The notes under the pieces are model-generated. The model was not told the DNA's origin, did no database searches, and was given only the letters and a program-made list of their open reading frames with translations. Made by a program: the position numbers and the translations under genes. A DNA stretch of 64,000 bases from Candidatus Jettenia caeni (GTDB taxonomy: Bacteria; Planctomycetota; Brocadiia; Brocadiales; Brocadiaceae), in NCBI GenBank assembly GCA_000296795.1, contig BAFH01000002.1, positions 186,001 to 250,000 of the forward strand, given 5' to 3'. How positions within the stretch are numbered: position 1 is the first letter of the stretch; each line of letters opens with the position of its first letter. Shown in pieces: positions 7,800 to 16,288 of this stretch.

Positions 7800-8888
7800 T
7801 TATGATGCTTTCAGAAGGAAAGCATGTGCACAAAGCCCGGCGCCAAAAGCTACCATGATGCACCAGTCACCAGGTGCTATTCCTTTCTCCAAAATCTCCT
7901 GCAACACAAACCATACCGTAGGCGAAGACATATTACCATACCGGGCTAAAATATCACGGGTTGCTTTCAAATGTGTTTCGGAAATTCCAAGTTCATTTCT
8001 GATTGCATTAATTACCTTTTCCCCTCCCGGATGAAAGACCCAATGCTGTATATCTTCAATCCGTAATCCTCTTGGTTTCAAAAGATCCATCACTACCCTC
8101 GCAACCGTTTTACTTGCTATTTCCGGTATGAGAACAGAAATTTGATTATGGAGTTGACCATTCCTATAGATATAACGTATATCATTACGATATTGAGGAT
8201 CGTAAAGGCTTGCTGAACCAACTAAAGCCAATCCTTTTGAACGCTGGCACAATATGGTTGCAGACGCACCGTCCGCAAAGATTGCATTCGAAACTATCAA
8301 ACTCAAGTCATCAGACATTTGAAATGTGGCGCTGCAAATCTCCACCGAAACACTTACAATCACACTATCGATTGATCCACTAACCAGCCCTTTGCATATT
8401 TGCAAATTCGGAATTGCCCCTCCACAACCACTGCCAACCAAATCATAAGCTTGTACTTGATGAGACAATCCCAATCGTTCTATAAGATAGGTTGATATGC
8501 CAGGGCAAATATAGCCGGTACACGTGTTAACCACAAGTCCCGACACATCATTTACAGTCAATCCAGCCTGGATAAGGGCATTCGTAATCGCCTGAGAGGA
8601 AAGACCAACTGCCCAATTGGTAAAACGCGCAATACGGTCATCAGGGTTTTCGTTCACAAGACATTCGATATCTTCGACAGCAAGATATCGGTTCGATACA
8701 CTTGGATGAGCAAAAACTCTCCGCATAATCGATAAGCTTCTTTGACTCAGTTTATCTGAGTAATATTTCATAAGAAACGCTTCAGCCTGGGCCTGGCTTA
8801 TATGAAAAGGTGGCGTAGCAACTGCTATTGATGCTATGGAAACATCTTCCTTTAAGAAGTTTGAAGCCGTTATCTTATCACAGGTCAT
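7800..8888 (-). CDS. Type III polyketide synthase-like ketosynthase (chalcone synthase/KAS III superfamily)
   Basis: This is a homodimeric thiolase-fold condensing enzyme that would extend an acyl-CoA or acyl-ACP starter with malonyl units. The catalytic Cys is in DLVGSGCGGAIPNL, the His in WVFHPGGEKV and the Asn in RYGNMSSPTVWFVL. The Cys-His-Asn triad with GNMSSPTV and the late AFGAGLCAH loop is closer to type III PKS/chalcone synthase than to FabH. ATG 8888 is preferred: it begins three bases after the radical SAM stop (8891-8893) and gives a family-like N-terminus. A GTG at 8948 would overlap the upstream gene by 58 bases. The tight spacing indicates translational coupling with the radical SAM gene. 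The product is unknown; a specialised lipid or alkyl-pyrone/resorcinol-type compound is inferred. Confidence 0.8.
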   Translation of the reverse strand: MTCDKITASNFLKEDVSIASIAVATPPFHISQAQAEAFLMKYYSDKLSQRSLSIMRRVFAHPSVSNRYLAVEDIECLVNENPDDRIARFTNWAVGLSSQAITNALIQAGLTVNDVSGLVVNTCTGYICPGISTYLIERLGLSHQVQAYDLVGSGCGGAIPNLQICKGLVSGSIDSVIVSVSVEICSATFQMSDDLSLIVSNAIFADGASATILCQRSKGLALVGSASLYDPQYRNDIRYIYRNGQLHNQISVLIPEIASKTVARVVMDLLKPRGLRIEDIQHWVFHPGGEKVINAIRNELGISETHLKATRDILARYGNMSSPTVWFVLQEILEKGIAPGDWCIMVAFGAGLCAHAFLLKAS

Positions 8889-8890
8889 CT

Positions 8891-10318
8891 TTATGTATCT
8901 ATTCTTAAAAACCTCAGTATACGCCGAATAGAACGTGTGTATCTCCACAAGGGAGTCCTAACTCCTAATCTGTATCCCAAACGATTAATTGCTGGTAGAA
9001 TTGATAAACCAATAGAATTCGAGTCGATATAGTTCATGTGCGTGGCCAGAGTGTGATGCATCTTATCTATAAGCCAATCCTGATCAAGGGTAGGGGAAAC
9101 ATAAAACACCGGATCAAGCATTTCCGGTGAAGAAAGCGTCAAGACTCCTTCTTTTCGTGCAATATGTTCAAGTTCGGTTCCGGGATATATCCGAATTCCT
9201 ATATTGAAAAATACGATGTCTCTCGGATGTATACATTGCTCTGCAAAACGTAAAGTTTCCCGAACTGTTTCTTCTGTTTCGCATGGACCACCGAGCATAA
9301 AGATCCAAAGGCAAGGCAACCGGTGACGTTGGATAATTTGGGCTGCATTATAGACGTCTTTCACGGTAAAACCCTTGCTAAGTCCCTCAAGGACAACACC
9401 AGATGCACTTTCAACAGTAATCCCAATACCAACAAAACCGGCCCGCTCCATTACCATAAGAAGATCTTCGTCGATAAAGAGTGGATTCAACTCCAGGCTT
9501 TGGAGGCGAACATTAAGTCGAACACGGGCAAGGTCTTCACATACCTTTACTGCATGATCATAAGGAGAATTAAACACATTGTCAACAAATTCGATATCCC
9601 GCAGTCCTTGGGAGGTGAGGTGTTTAATAGCATGAACGATAGCTTTGGGGTCACATAAACGGTAATCATGTCCTTCGATTTTTCTATAGGTACAGTATAC
9701 ACATTTGAAATGGCATCCAAGTTTGGTTTGAATGGGAACGGTAGATAATCTGGACAGATAGGCGCGCACATTAATCCACCGATGAAAATTAGGAACGAGA
9801 TAACCATCTAAAAAGCGGGCTACATACCCGGTATTTCTTTTGAAATTATCATCCTCAAGGTATGCTATACCGGGTATCTTATTCGGCGCCTCACCTTTTG
9901 AAAGAGTCCCTAATAGCTGAGGAAAGACAATCTCTCCATCTCCTAGCACTGCCCAATCCGCTCTTGTATAGCGAAGCAATTCTTCAGGCATTACAGCAAC
10001 TGCAGAGCCTCCCAGGATAACGGTTGCTTTTGTCTTATTACGAATACTGTTTACAAGAGGTTCTAAATCCTTGAAAAATGCTACCGGATTTTGCATATCA
10101 TTATTGTCGATATTTCGAATGGAAAGGCCAACAATGTCTGGTTTTATCTTAATCAATGCTAACTCCACAGTATGGAGTGGGTCTGATTCAAACATCAAGT
10201 CCAAGACATTGACTGTATAACCAGCACGCTCTGCGGCCTCTGCAACCAGGCACGCGCCAATAGGCATAACTGGTACAGGGCCGCTATAGCGATTTGTGAC
10301 AATAATGAGAATATTCAC
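8891..10318 (-). CDS. B12-binding-domain radical SAM enzyme
   Basis: The 475-residue protein has an N-terminal Rossmann-like cobalamin-binding region (about residues 1-150; PVMPIGACLVAEAAERAGY, VILGGSAVAVMPEELL, DWAVLGDGE). A radical SAM barrel follows with the 4Fe-4S motif CHFKCVYC (C-x3-C-x2-C, about residues 203-210). After the barrel come GGPCETEETVRETLRFAEQ and a C-terminal extension. The family includes BchE-, HpnR- and P-methylase-like enzymes that methylate or cyclise unreactive carbons. It lies between the CuA lipoprotein gene (19-bp gap) and the ketosynthase (2-bp gap). This operon implies modification of the ketosynthase product. The substrate cannot be read from the sequence. Radical SAM genes next to ketosynthases have been proposed for ladderane lipid synthesis in anammox bacteria, but that remains a hypothesis here. 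Confidence 0.85.
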   Translation of the reverse strand: MNILIIVTNRYSGPVPVMPIGACLVAEAAERAGYTVNVLDLMFESDPLHTVELALIKIKPDIVGLSIRNIDNNDMQNPVAFFKDLEPLVNSIRNKTKATVILGGSAVAVMPEELLRYTRADWAVLGDGEIVFPQLLGTLSKGEAPNKIPGIAYLEDDNFKRNTGYVARFLDGYLVPNFHRWINVRAYLSRLSTVPIQTKLGCHFKCVYCTYRKIEGHDYRLCDPKAIVHAIKHLTSQGLRDIEFVDNVFNSPYDHAVKVCEDLARVRLNVRLQSLELNPLFIDEDLLMVMERAGFVGIGITVESASGVVLEGLSKGFTVKDVYNAAQIIQRHRLPCLWIFMLGGPCETEETVRETLRFAEQCIHPRDIVFFNIGIRIYPGTELEHIARKEGVLTLSSPEMLDPVFYVSPTLDQDWLIDKMHHTLATHMNYIDSNSIGLSILPAINRLGYRLGVRTPLWRYTRSIRRILRFLRIDT

Positions 10319-10337
10319 ATTCTTTACCCTTTTCTCA

Positions 10338-10709
10338 TCACTCTACAATAAGTTTTCCGTTCATTCCAAAATGTCCAACGCCGCAAAAGTGGGCACATTT
10401 AAAAGGATATGTTCCGGGTTCCTGAGCATAAAACTCAACGGTAGTTTTTGTTTTTGCAGGAATGGTCACATTAATTCCATACTGAGTGAGCTTAAAGCCA
10501 TGAGTAACATCAAGGCTCTCTATCTCCAAAACAACATGAGTGCCTTGTTTGACATGAATTATATCAGGTGTAAATTCAAATTGTCGCGCAGTCATATAAA
10601 TCTCCTGTACCGGAGCATCAGGAGGTAAATATTCTAACGCCTTTTTTTTCTCTCCAGAAGCACATCCAGAAAGAATAATAAAAACGAGTAAAAGAATTGT
10701 GTATTTCAT
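10338..10709 (-). CDS. CuA-type cupredoxin lipoprotein
   Basis: The 123-residue product has a lipoprotein signal with lipobox LSGC (Cys16), so it is probably anchored outside the cytoplasmic membrane. The mature part is a single cupredoxin domain similar to cytochrome c oxidase subunit II. All CuA ligands are visible: His70 (DVTHGF), then CAHFCGVGHFGM supplying Cys105, Cys109, His113 and Met116. It lacks the transmembrane hairpin of true subunit II, and no oxidase subunit I is nearby. It is the first gene of a three-gene minus-strand operon with the radical SAM and ketosynthase genes. It probably acts as a soluble-domain electron carrier; whether it serves respiration or the biosynthetic enzymes downstream is open. 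Confidence 0.85.
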   Translation of the reverse strand: MKYTILLLVFIILSGCASGEKKKALEYLPPDAPVQEIYMTARQFEFTPDIIHVKQGTHVVLEIESLDVTHGFKLTQYGINVTIPAKTKTTVEFYAQEPGTYPFKCAHFCGVGHFGMNGKLIVE

Positions 10710-10762
10710 TCTATAATTCCTCCTTTTGATGATTGCTCCCTATTTTATTCAAACACAGTAAA

Positions 10763-10796
10763 TAAAAAACCCCAATATCCTCAACAGATATTGGGG
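10763..10796 (-). terminator. Intrinsic terminator of the cold-shock gene
   Basis: CCCCAATATC (10770-10779) pairs perfectly with GATATTGGGG (10787-10796). Read on the minus strand, the stem is followed by six U (complement of 10764-10769). It lies between the cold-shock gene and the CuA operon, and so separates them. Confidence 0.88.
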
Positions 10797-10908
10797 TCTT
10801 GGCATCGTAATTATAATTATAATTTAAGTGACAACTCCATATTTTTAAACACCAAGACTATTGCAATTGATTATACTGTGAAATATAAGAGTGCGCTTTT
10901 CAATAAAT

Positions 10909-11109
10909 TTATAATTTGACGACTTTTGCGGCCTTGTAGCCTTTTTGGTCTTTTACGATTTCAAATTCTACTTTATCTCCCTCTGCAAGAGTCCTGAACC
11001 CCTCAGATTGGATCGAGGTTTGATGCACAAAAACATCTTCTCCATTTTCCTGAGAAATAAAACCGAATCCTTTCTTATCGTTAAACCATTTTACTGTTCC
11101 AGTTGCCAT
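10909..11109 (-). CDS. Cold-shock domain protein, CspA family
   Basis: The 66-residue single-stranded nucleic-acid-binding protein has the RNP1 motif KGFGFI (residues about 15-20) and RNP2 DVFVH (about 29-33). It is an RNA chaperone that relieves structure and affects translation or antitermination. The start [10 protein letters not shown] at 11109 is chosen because an excellent ribosome site AAAGGGGGTG lies immediately upstream; a longer frame to 11130 would swallow that site. A terminator-like hairpin in its 5' leader (11154-11182) may regulate it. It ends at the terminator at 10763-10796. Confidence 0.95.
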   Translation of the reverse strand: MATGTVKWFNDKKGFGFISQENGEDVFVHQTSIQSEGFRTLAEGDKVEFEIVKDQKGYKAAKVVKL

Positions 11110-11145
11110 TCTAAATTCACCCCCTTTCATTATTTTTAAAATTTA

Positions 11146-11182
11146 AAAACAAAAAGGCTACGAGGTTTCAGCCTGTAGCCTT
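11146..11182 (-). terminator. Terminator-like hairpin in the cold-shock gene leader
   Basis: On the minus strand GGCTAC (11180-11175) pairs with GTAGCC (11161-11156), with an inner AGG/CCT pairing. The stem is followed by a run rich in U (complement of 11146-11155) about 40 bases before the cold-shock ATG. It could end transcripts arriving from the right, or act as a leader attenuator or temperature-sensitive element for the cold-shock gene. The choice depends on where the promoter lies, which I cannot fix. Confidence 0.55.
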
Positions 11183-11334
11183 AATTATCACTAATCATAT
11201 AGAATATGTTTTTTCCCATGCAACCAAACCACATGTAATAATCTATCAAACACTATCTACAAAAGCAAGAAAAAATACTGATAAATTTTGCATCTTTGTA
11301 TTTCTCATAAAGAATGGAAAAATATCAGTATTAC

Positions 11335-11727
11335 TGACATTCAGAGGTTTTCACGAGCATCGAGAGATGGTGATTGATTTTTAAGAAGGTTACAAGAATC
11401 TCACCAGGAAAAATCTTCGGAAAGAAAAAGGTATACCGGGAAGTGATGCTTTTGAAATGCTTGCTACCAGGAAATGGGATCATCTGAGGTAAGCGGTTTT
11501 TGAAGTAGCAGGACAATGTTATTAAGCATCTTTATTAAGGGAATGGTAAAAATGCTAAGGGGTTGCCTGCAAAGCTCATATCCATGCCCGGAATTTATCC
11601 CTTTGGCGGCAGGGTAAATCCTATCTCGGTATGTCTTGAACAGGGATTAGTTGCCCATAGAGAATATCATCCCTGGATGTTTTTTCTGCCATCCCTACAT
11701 GTTTTCTTTCATTCCCCTGTTTCACTT
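11335..11727. repeat. Long dispersed intergenic repeat, copy A
   Basis: This stretch shares extended similarity with 43806-44175. A core of about 105 bases (11475-11580 here) differs at only two or three positions, and the flanks are more diverged. The start TACTGACATTC and the segment CGAGAGATGGTGATTG are shared. Short open frames on both strands are preserved in part but have no start context or ribosome sites, so it looks non-coding. The region 11183-11334 to its left is A/T-rich with no gene seen. Confidence 0.75.
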
Positions 11728-11815
11728 GTCATTCCCGAATACTTCCCCGTTTTCACGAGAACAAGTTTATCGGGAATCCAGTGCCTTTCCTGTTTTCTTC
11801 CCCATGCTCGAATAT
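11728..11815. repeat. Partial copy of the GTCATTCCCGAAT palindromic repeat
   Basis: GTCATTCCCGAAT, then ATCGGGAATCCAGTGCC, matches one half (reverse-complement orientation) of the 132-bp palindrome at 44176-44307. It adjoins copy A of the long repeat just as the full palindrome adjoins copy B, so the two repeats probably move or were duplicated together. Confidence 0.7.
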
Positions 11816-11846
11816 CAGTTATGAAAGTCATTAAAATAAATTCACA

Positions 11847-13529
11847 TTATAGGTTAGTCTTTATTTCTTCTATTTCTCTCTTTATTTCCTCAGCATCAGG
11901 GGCATTTGGGTTGAGCTTCAGGTAGACTGAGTAATCCCTTAAAGCATTTTTCATCTCTCCTAATTTTTTAAAAGTATTCCCACGGTGGAGGTAGGCAAGA
12001 GGATTGTAGGGAAAGAGTTCCAGTGAAGTGCTAAAATCCATAAGCGCCTCACGGGATTTTTCTAATTGGTTTTTGATTTGACCTCGTTCATAATATACAC
12101 CAGCCATTCTAGGATTTAATTCTATCACCCTGTCATAATCCGCCATTGACTTTTCAATTTCTCCCTTCCCACGATATGCCTTGGCCCGGATATAATAGGC
12201 GAACGCATTATTTGGCACACACTGAATGAAGGTCGTCAAATCTTTAATAGCATCATCAAAGTGCTGCAGGTCAGCATGCAGGATACCTCTTTTCATATAC
12301 GTTTCGGCATGATTGGGGTCGATTTCTAACGCCTTATTGAAATCTGCCATGGCTTTTTCTGATTCACCTGATTCAGCATATGCCAGACCACGATGAGCAT
12401 ATGCGACTGCAAATGTATGATCTAAAGAAATGACTTTGCTCAGGTCTTCGATACTCAAATCAACCCTGCCAACCATTTTAAAGGCAATGCCCCGGTTATA
12501 GTATGACAGAATTGAATTGGGGTCTAAAGACACTGCCATACTATAGTCTATAATAGCCTTTTCAAGCTTTTCCATAGATGCATAAAGAGAACCTCGATTG
12601 TAGTAAGCTGGCGCATAATCGGGATTCAAATCAATAGACTTATTATAATCATATATAGCATGTTCAACATTGCCCGTCTTTTCATAAATAACACCGCGAT
12701 TGCAATAGGCAACCGCATCGTTCTTGTGCAATTCTATGGCACGGTTTACATCTTTCAATGCATTTTCTATATTACCTTGTTCCTTTTGTATTATCGAACG
12801 ATTCAGATAAATATTGGCTATAACCTCGTCCATAGTTAGATTTTTTAGATAATATCCCTTTTTGATACTCATCTGTGAGATGCGTTTGCCGGGCATATTT
12901 ACATAGTAGCTGTCAGGAGTAGCCATACCCTCATAACCTATTTCAATATTTTTACGAAAATCTCCATCATCATACCGCACAAATATATGTTCAGGGACAC
13001 TTACCCCATAAATAGGAAGGTGTAACTCTTCTGCTATGCAGAGATAAAGAATGGACAGACCTTCGCAATTACCAATCCTTGTATCCAACACCTTATGTAA
13101 GGATATATATTCAAGACCACCCGCCTGAACATATTGAAATTTCAATTCCTTAAAAAGGACACTATTCATGGTTTTAATAATCTTTTCTGGCTCTCTTTCA
13201 TCATTGAGAATTGTTTTAATATTTTTAATAATAGTATTGAGCTTTTCAATATACTGTTCTATATCTATTTCCGGGTAGGATTCCTGAGCAATTTTAAGGA
13301 CAATCCTTGCAAGGCTTGTTTCCTGAGTACTTATTTCCCAAATTGGTTTTGATCCTAAATCGTTTGCGAACGAATCTGATGAAGTAAAACCCAGACTAGT
13401 AAAAAAACATTTGAAACCACAAATTACACAAATTACACAGATACATAGATTTTTTACTAAGAGAATAAAGAAATTATTTACATCTTTTATCTGTGTAATC
13501 TGTGATTGCCTTTCCATTTTAATATGCAT
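11847..13529 (-). CDS. TPR protein with N-terminal transglutaminase-like (SirB1-type) domain
   Basis: The protein has 560 residues. After a hydrophobic N-terminal stretch (about 17-48), a transglutaminase-like segment (about 75-240; GNCEGLSILYLCIAEELHLP then VPEHIFVRYDDG) supplies a candidate Cys/His pair. About nine tetratricopeptide repeats follow (about 265-550), each with the AYxNRG-type helix A and ALxDxxKAIxLxPxx-type helix B. It probably acts as a protein-interaction scaffold in envelope or polysaccharide assembly. It overlaps the sugar-phosphate transferase gene by 11 bases, so the two are co-translated. Residues about 4-40 are encoded by a dispersed inverted repeat (13414-13507), which seems to have created the signal-like segment. 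The start could be 13529 or 13517. Confidence 0.82.
   Translation of the reverse strand: MHIKMERQSQITQIKDVNNFFILLVKNLCICVICVICGFKCFFTSLGFTSSDSFANDLGSKPIWEISTQETSLARIVLKIAQESYPEIDIEQYIEKLNTIIKNIKTILNDEREPEKIIKTMNSVLFKELKFQYVQAGGLEYISLHKVLDTRIGNCEGLSILYLCIAEELHLPIYGVSVPEHIFVRYDDGDFRKNIEIGYEGMATPDSYYVNMPGKRISQMSIKKGYYLKNLTMDEVIANIYLNRSIIQKEQGNIENALKDVNRAIELHKNDAVAYCNRGVIYEKTGNVEHAIYDYNKSIDLNPDYAPAYYNRGSLYASMEKLEKAIIDYSMAVSLDPNSILSYYNRGIAFKMVGRVDLSIEDLSKVISLDHTFAVAYAHRGLAYAESGESEKAMADFNKALEIDPNHAETYMKRGILHADLQHFDDAIKDLTTFIQCVPNNAFAYYIRAKAYRGKGEIEKSMADYDRVIELNPRMAGVYYERGQIKNQLEKSREALMDFSTSLELFPYNPLAYLHRGNTFKKLGEMKNALRDYSVYLKLNPNAPDAEEIKREIEEIKTNL
13414..13507. repeat. Inverted repeat inside the start of the TPR gene
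   Basis: CACAAATTACACA and AATTACACAGAT on the left face ATCTGTGTAAT and ATCTGTG on the right, about 50 bases apart. Related arms occur around 38795-38985. Translated on the minus strand it gives the NNFFILLVKNL...VICVICG segment, which is not family sequence. Confidence 0.7.
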
Positions 13530-14922
13530 GCTTGTCTATAAATCCATTCAACAAGGTAAGCCAGATTATCTTTAAATCAAAATTTAGCGACCAATTTTCG
13601 ATATAATAGAGATCGTATTCTATTCGTTTTTCCAACGATGTATTGCCACGTAAACCACTAACCTGAGCCCAACCGGTAATTCCGGCCTTCATCTTGTGTC
13701 TTAACATATATTTTGGAATAGTACCCTTAAAACTTTCTATAAAAACAGGTCGTTCAGGCCGTGGACCAACAATACTCATGTCTCCTTTTAACACATTAAA
13801 AAACTGTGGCAGCTCATCCAGGCTGGTCATTCTCAGGAGTTTACCTATTCTCGTACGCCTCGGATCATCTTCTTTTGTCCAAACAGGCCCCGTTACCTGT
13901 TCCGCATTTATAAGCATCGTTCTGAATTTAAGTATATGGAATGTCTTTCCATCCATCCCCATTCTCTCCTGCTTAAATAAGACAGGACCTTCGGAAGTTA
14001 ATTTGATCATTACTGCAATAATAAACATGAGAGGACTTGCAAACGTTAAGACAAGAGAAGCAAAAATAATATCTAAAAGCCTCTTTACAATAATATTCCA
14101 TCCGTAAAGAGGTGTATCGCGTAAGCTAATAAGCGGCATACCCTCAAATTCACTCACGCTACCACGTAAAGTAACGAAATCGGAGATATCAGGCAAGACC
14201 ATAATACTAACCATCTCATCACCGATCCAATCCAAGACTTCCTTTAACTGATGATGTACAGAGAAAGGTAAGGCGACAAAAACAATATCAATCTTATGCT
14301 TGCTTATTAAGGAGCGAACATCTGAATACTTTCCCAAAACAGGTATTCCTTGTATTTTATTTCCAGCACTATCCATATCACGGGTTAGAAATCCGGATAT
14401 CCGAATCCCAAGTTCGGGATGTTTCTTTAATTTGTTTACAAGATCTTGACCCAACTTTTCCGTACTAATAATTAAAGCATATCGTAAATTATACCCTTGC
14501 TTCCGTAAAAAACGAAGGAATTCCCGAAACATGATACGTGTCAAACTAAGGAATATCGTATTAATAAGCCAAAAGTAAAAAAACGTCAACCGGGAAAATT
14601 CATATTGGCGAAAAAGAAATGTCAGTGAAATGACGATCAATGTAGCAAAAGTAGAAGATTTACTGATATCGATCACCTCAGAAATTTTCGTGGAAATTCT
14701 CCGCGGACGATATAAGCCAAACATCTTAAAAACCATACCCCACAGAGGAATCATAAAAATAAGGAGAGTGAGATAGCTTTTAAGGGGTGGAATTCCTTTA
14801 TAAACCGGTACAATCCCGGAATAAAAGCGCAAATAATAGGAAAACACCCATGAAAGGGAAATGATGAGCCAGTCCAAAAGCAGTAATAATGATTCGAAAA
14901 ATTTGCTATGTTTTTTTAGCAT
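13519..14922 (-). CDS. Exopolysaccharide polyprenyl glycosylphosphotransferase (WcaJ/WbaP type)
   Basis: This 467-residue membrane enzyme transfers a sugar-1-phosphate from a UDP-sugar to undecaprenyl phosphate, the first step of a polysaccharide repeat unit. The N-terminal half has four or five membrane helices (about residues 10-125). A Rossmann-like CoA-binding-type region (about 140-250) follows. The catalytic domain (about 270-467) begins with a membrane-dipping helix and shows KRLLDIIFAS, GPVLFKQERMG, FHILKFRTM, SLDELPQFFNVLKGDMSIVGPRP and the final WLTLLNGF. These are the family's defining motifs. The gene lies between the glycosyltransferase (7-bp overlap) and the TPR gene (11-bp overlap) in one minus-strand operon. 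Confidence 0.93.
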   Translation of the reverse strand: MLKKHSKFFESLLLLLDWLIISLSWVFSYYLRFYSGIVPVYKGIPPLKSYLTLLIFMIPLWGMVFKMFGLYRPRRISTKISEVIDISKSSTFATLIVISLTFLFRQYEFSRLTFFYFWLINTIFLSLTRIMFREFLRFLRKQGYNLRYALIISTEKLGQDLVNKLKKHPELGIRISGFLTRDMDSAGNKIQGIPVLGKYSDVRSLISKHKIDIVFVALPFSVHHQLKEVLDWIGDEMVSIMVLPDISDFVTLRGSVSEFEGMPLISLRDTPLYGWNIIVKRLLDIIFASLVLTFASPLMFIIAVMIKLTSEGPVLFKQERMGMDGKTFHILKFRTMLINAEQVTGPVWTKEDDPRRTRIGKLLRMTSLDELPQFFNVLKGDMSIVGPRPERPVFIESFKGTIPKYMLRHKMKAGITGWAQVSGLRGNTSLEKRIEYDLYYIENWSLNFDLKIIWLTLLNGFIDKHAY

Positions 14923-16064
14923 AGGAATCTTTCCATATATTGTTTCATTTTTTCTTTACATATCAGACGATCAAAACTCTCAGCATGCTTCCTAATAGAT
15001 AAAGGATCAAATAGAGATTTGTGCTTTTCAAAAAATCTTACAGCCTCTATCAAAGATTCCGTCGTTTGTTCTTTAAAAAATACCCCTGTTAGCGCTTTGG
15101 ACTGTTTTCGTATCATATCTCCTGGAAATTCAGGATAAGGATATATTCCCTCCACAGTCTCGAGCACTCCACCTCTGGCAAAGGCAATTACCGGCCTACC
15201 ACACGCTTGTGCTTCCAAGGGAACGATGCCAAAATCTTCTTCACCGGGAAAAACCAATGCCTTACAATTTCTGTAATATTTCTTCAATGATTCGTCCGAT
15301 TGCCATCCTAAACATTGTACGTATTTTTTTGCCATATTCCTGATCAGGTTATCCTCTTGCCCGCATCCAATAATAATCAAAGGTAAACGAAGTTCCTCAA
15401 ATGCGTCTACAGCAATATCGATTCTCTTATATGGGGCAAAAGCCGATACGATAAGGTAGTAATCTCCTTCTGTTTGAACATCTGGAGGCGTATAAAAAGA
15501 ACAATCTACAGGCGGATGAATAACCTTCGCCGGCCTTTTATAGTATTTTTTTATCCGATGGGCAACATTATGGGAGTTCGCTACAAAGTAATCCACCCGG
15601 TTACTGGAGGTAACATCCCACATCCTTAAATAATGAGCTATGGCAGGTATCAAAAGCCTTGAGAATAATCCTTTCTTATCATTACTAAAATAGGTATGGT
15701 AATAATCCCATACATAGCGTATTGGAGTATGGCAGTAACATATATGAATTGTGGATGGAGAGGTTATGATCCCTTTAGCCACACAGTGACTGCTAGACAA
15801 AACGATATCATAATTTCTCATATCGAAATTTTCGATTGCCAGAGGGAATAAGGGAAGAAATGAGCGATAGCGGCTCTTAGAAAAAGGTATTCTTTGAAGA
15901 AAGGAAGTATGTATCTTTTTGCTTTCTATAGTTTTCGAAACAGAACCATAGATGTGAATCAGGGTAAAGATTTCCGATTCCGGAAAAATCTCACAGAGGA
16001 TCTCTAAAACCTTCTCTCCACCTCTCATCCCTGTAAGCCAGTCGTGAACTATTGCTACACGCAC
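14916..16064 (-). CDS. Glycosyltransferase family 4 protein
   Basis: The product is a 382-residue GT-B fold glycosyltransferase that probably adds the second sugar to the lipid-linked unit made by the adjacent transferase. N-terminal features are VAIVHDWLTGMRGGEKVLE and the CHTPIRYVWDYYHTYF stretch. The C-terminal nucleotide-sugar domain has YLIVSAFAPYKRIDIAVDAF and the E-x7-E element in FPGEEDFGIVPLEAQACGRP followed by GGVLETV. It has no signal peptide and is cytoplasmic. It is the first gene of the operon, and its start overlaps nothing. Acceptor and donor sugars cannot be deduced. Confidence 0.92.
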   Translation of the reverse strand: MRVAIVHDWLTGMRGGEKVLEILCEIFPESEIFTLIHIYGSVSKTIESKKIHTSFLQRIPFSKSRYRSFLPLFPLAIENFDMRNYDIVLSSSHCVAKGIITSPSTIHICYCHTPIRYVWDYYHTYFSNDKKGLFSRLLIPAIAHYLRMWDVTSSNRVDYFVANSHNVAHRIKKYYKRPAKVIHPPVDCSFYTPPDVQTEGDYYLIVSAFAPYKRIDIAVDAFEELRLPLIIIGCGQEDNLIRNMAKKYVQCLGWQSDESLKKYYRNCKALVFPGEEDFGIVPLEAQACGRPVIAFARGGVLETVEGIYPYPEFPGDMIRKQSKALTGVFFKEQTTESLIEAVRFFEKHKSLFDPLSIRKHAESFDRLICKEKMKQYMERFLC

Positions 16065-16288
16065 GATGTGCTCTCTTGTTAAGTATTGTTTAGAAATACG
16101 TATACTTATATTAGCAAAAATTTACGTAAATAATAAGAGAAAGTCAAGGGTAAAGTACTATAATATGACCGTTACTATCGGGGAAAAACAGGTTAGAAAT
16201 AGATTATTAACGAATATAATAACTCCTGCACCATTGGATTCAGGAGAATGTTATTGCATTCTCAATAATAAACCTTTACATTGAAGGT

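Noticed and set aside
16066-16284. 72-codon plus-strand frame between the glycosyltransferase and the methyltransferase
   Set aside because: No ribosome site, no family resemblance, and it covers what must be the divergent promoter region.
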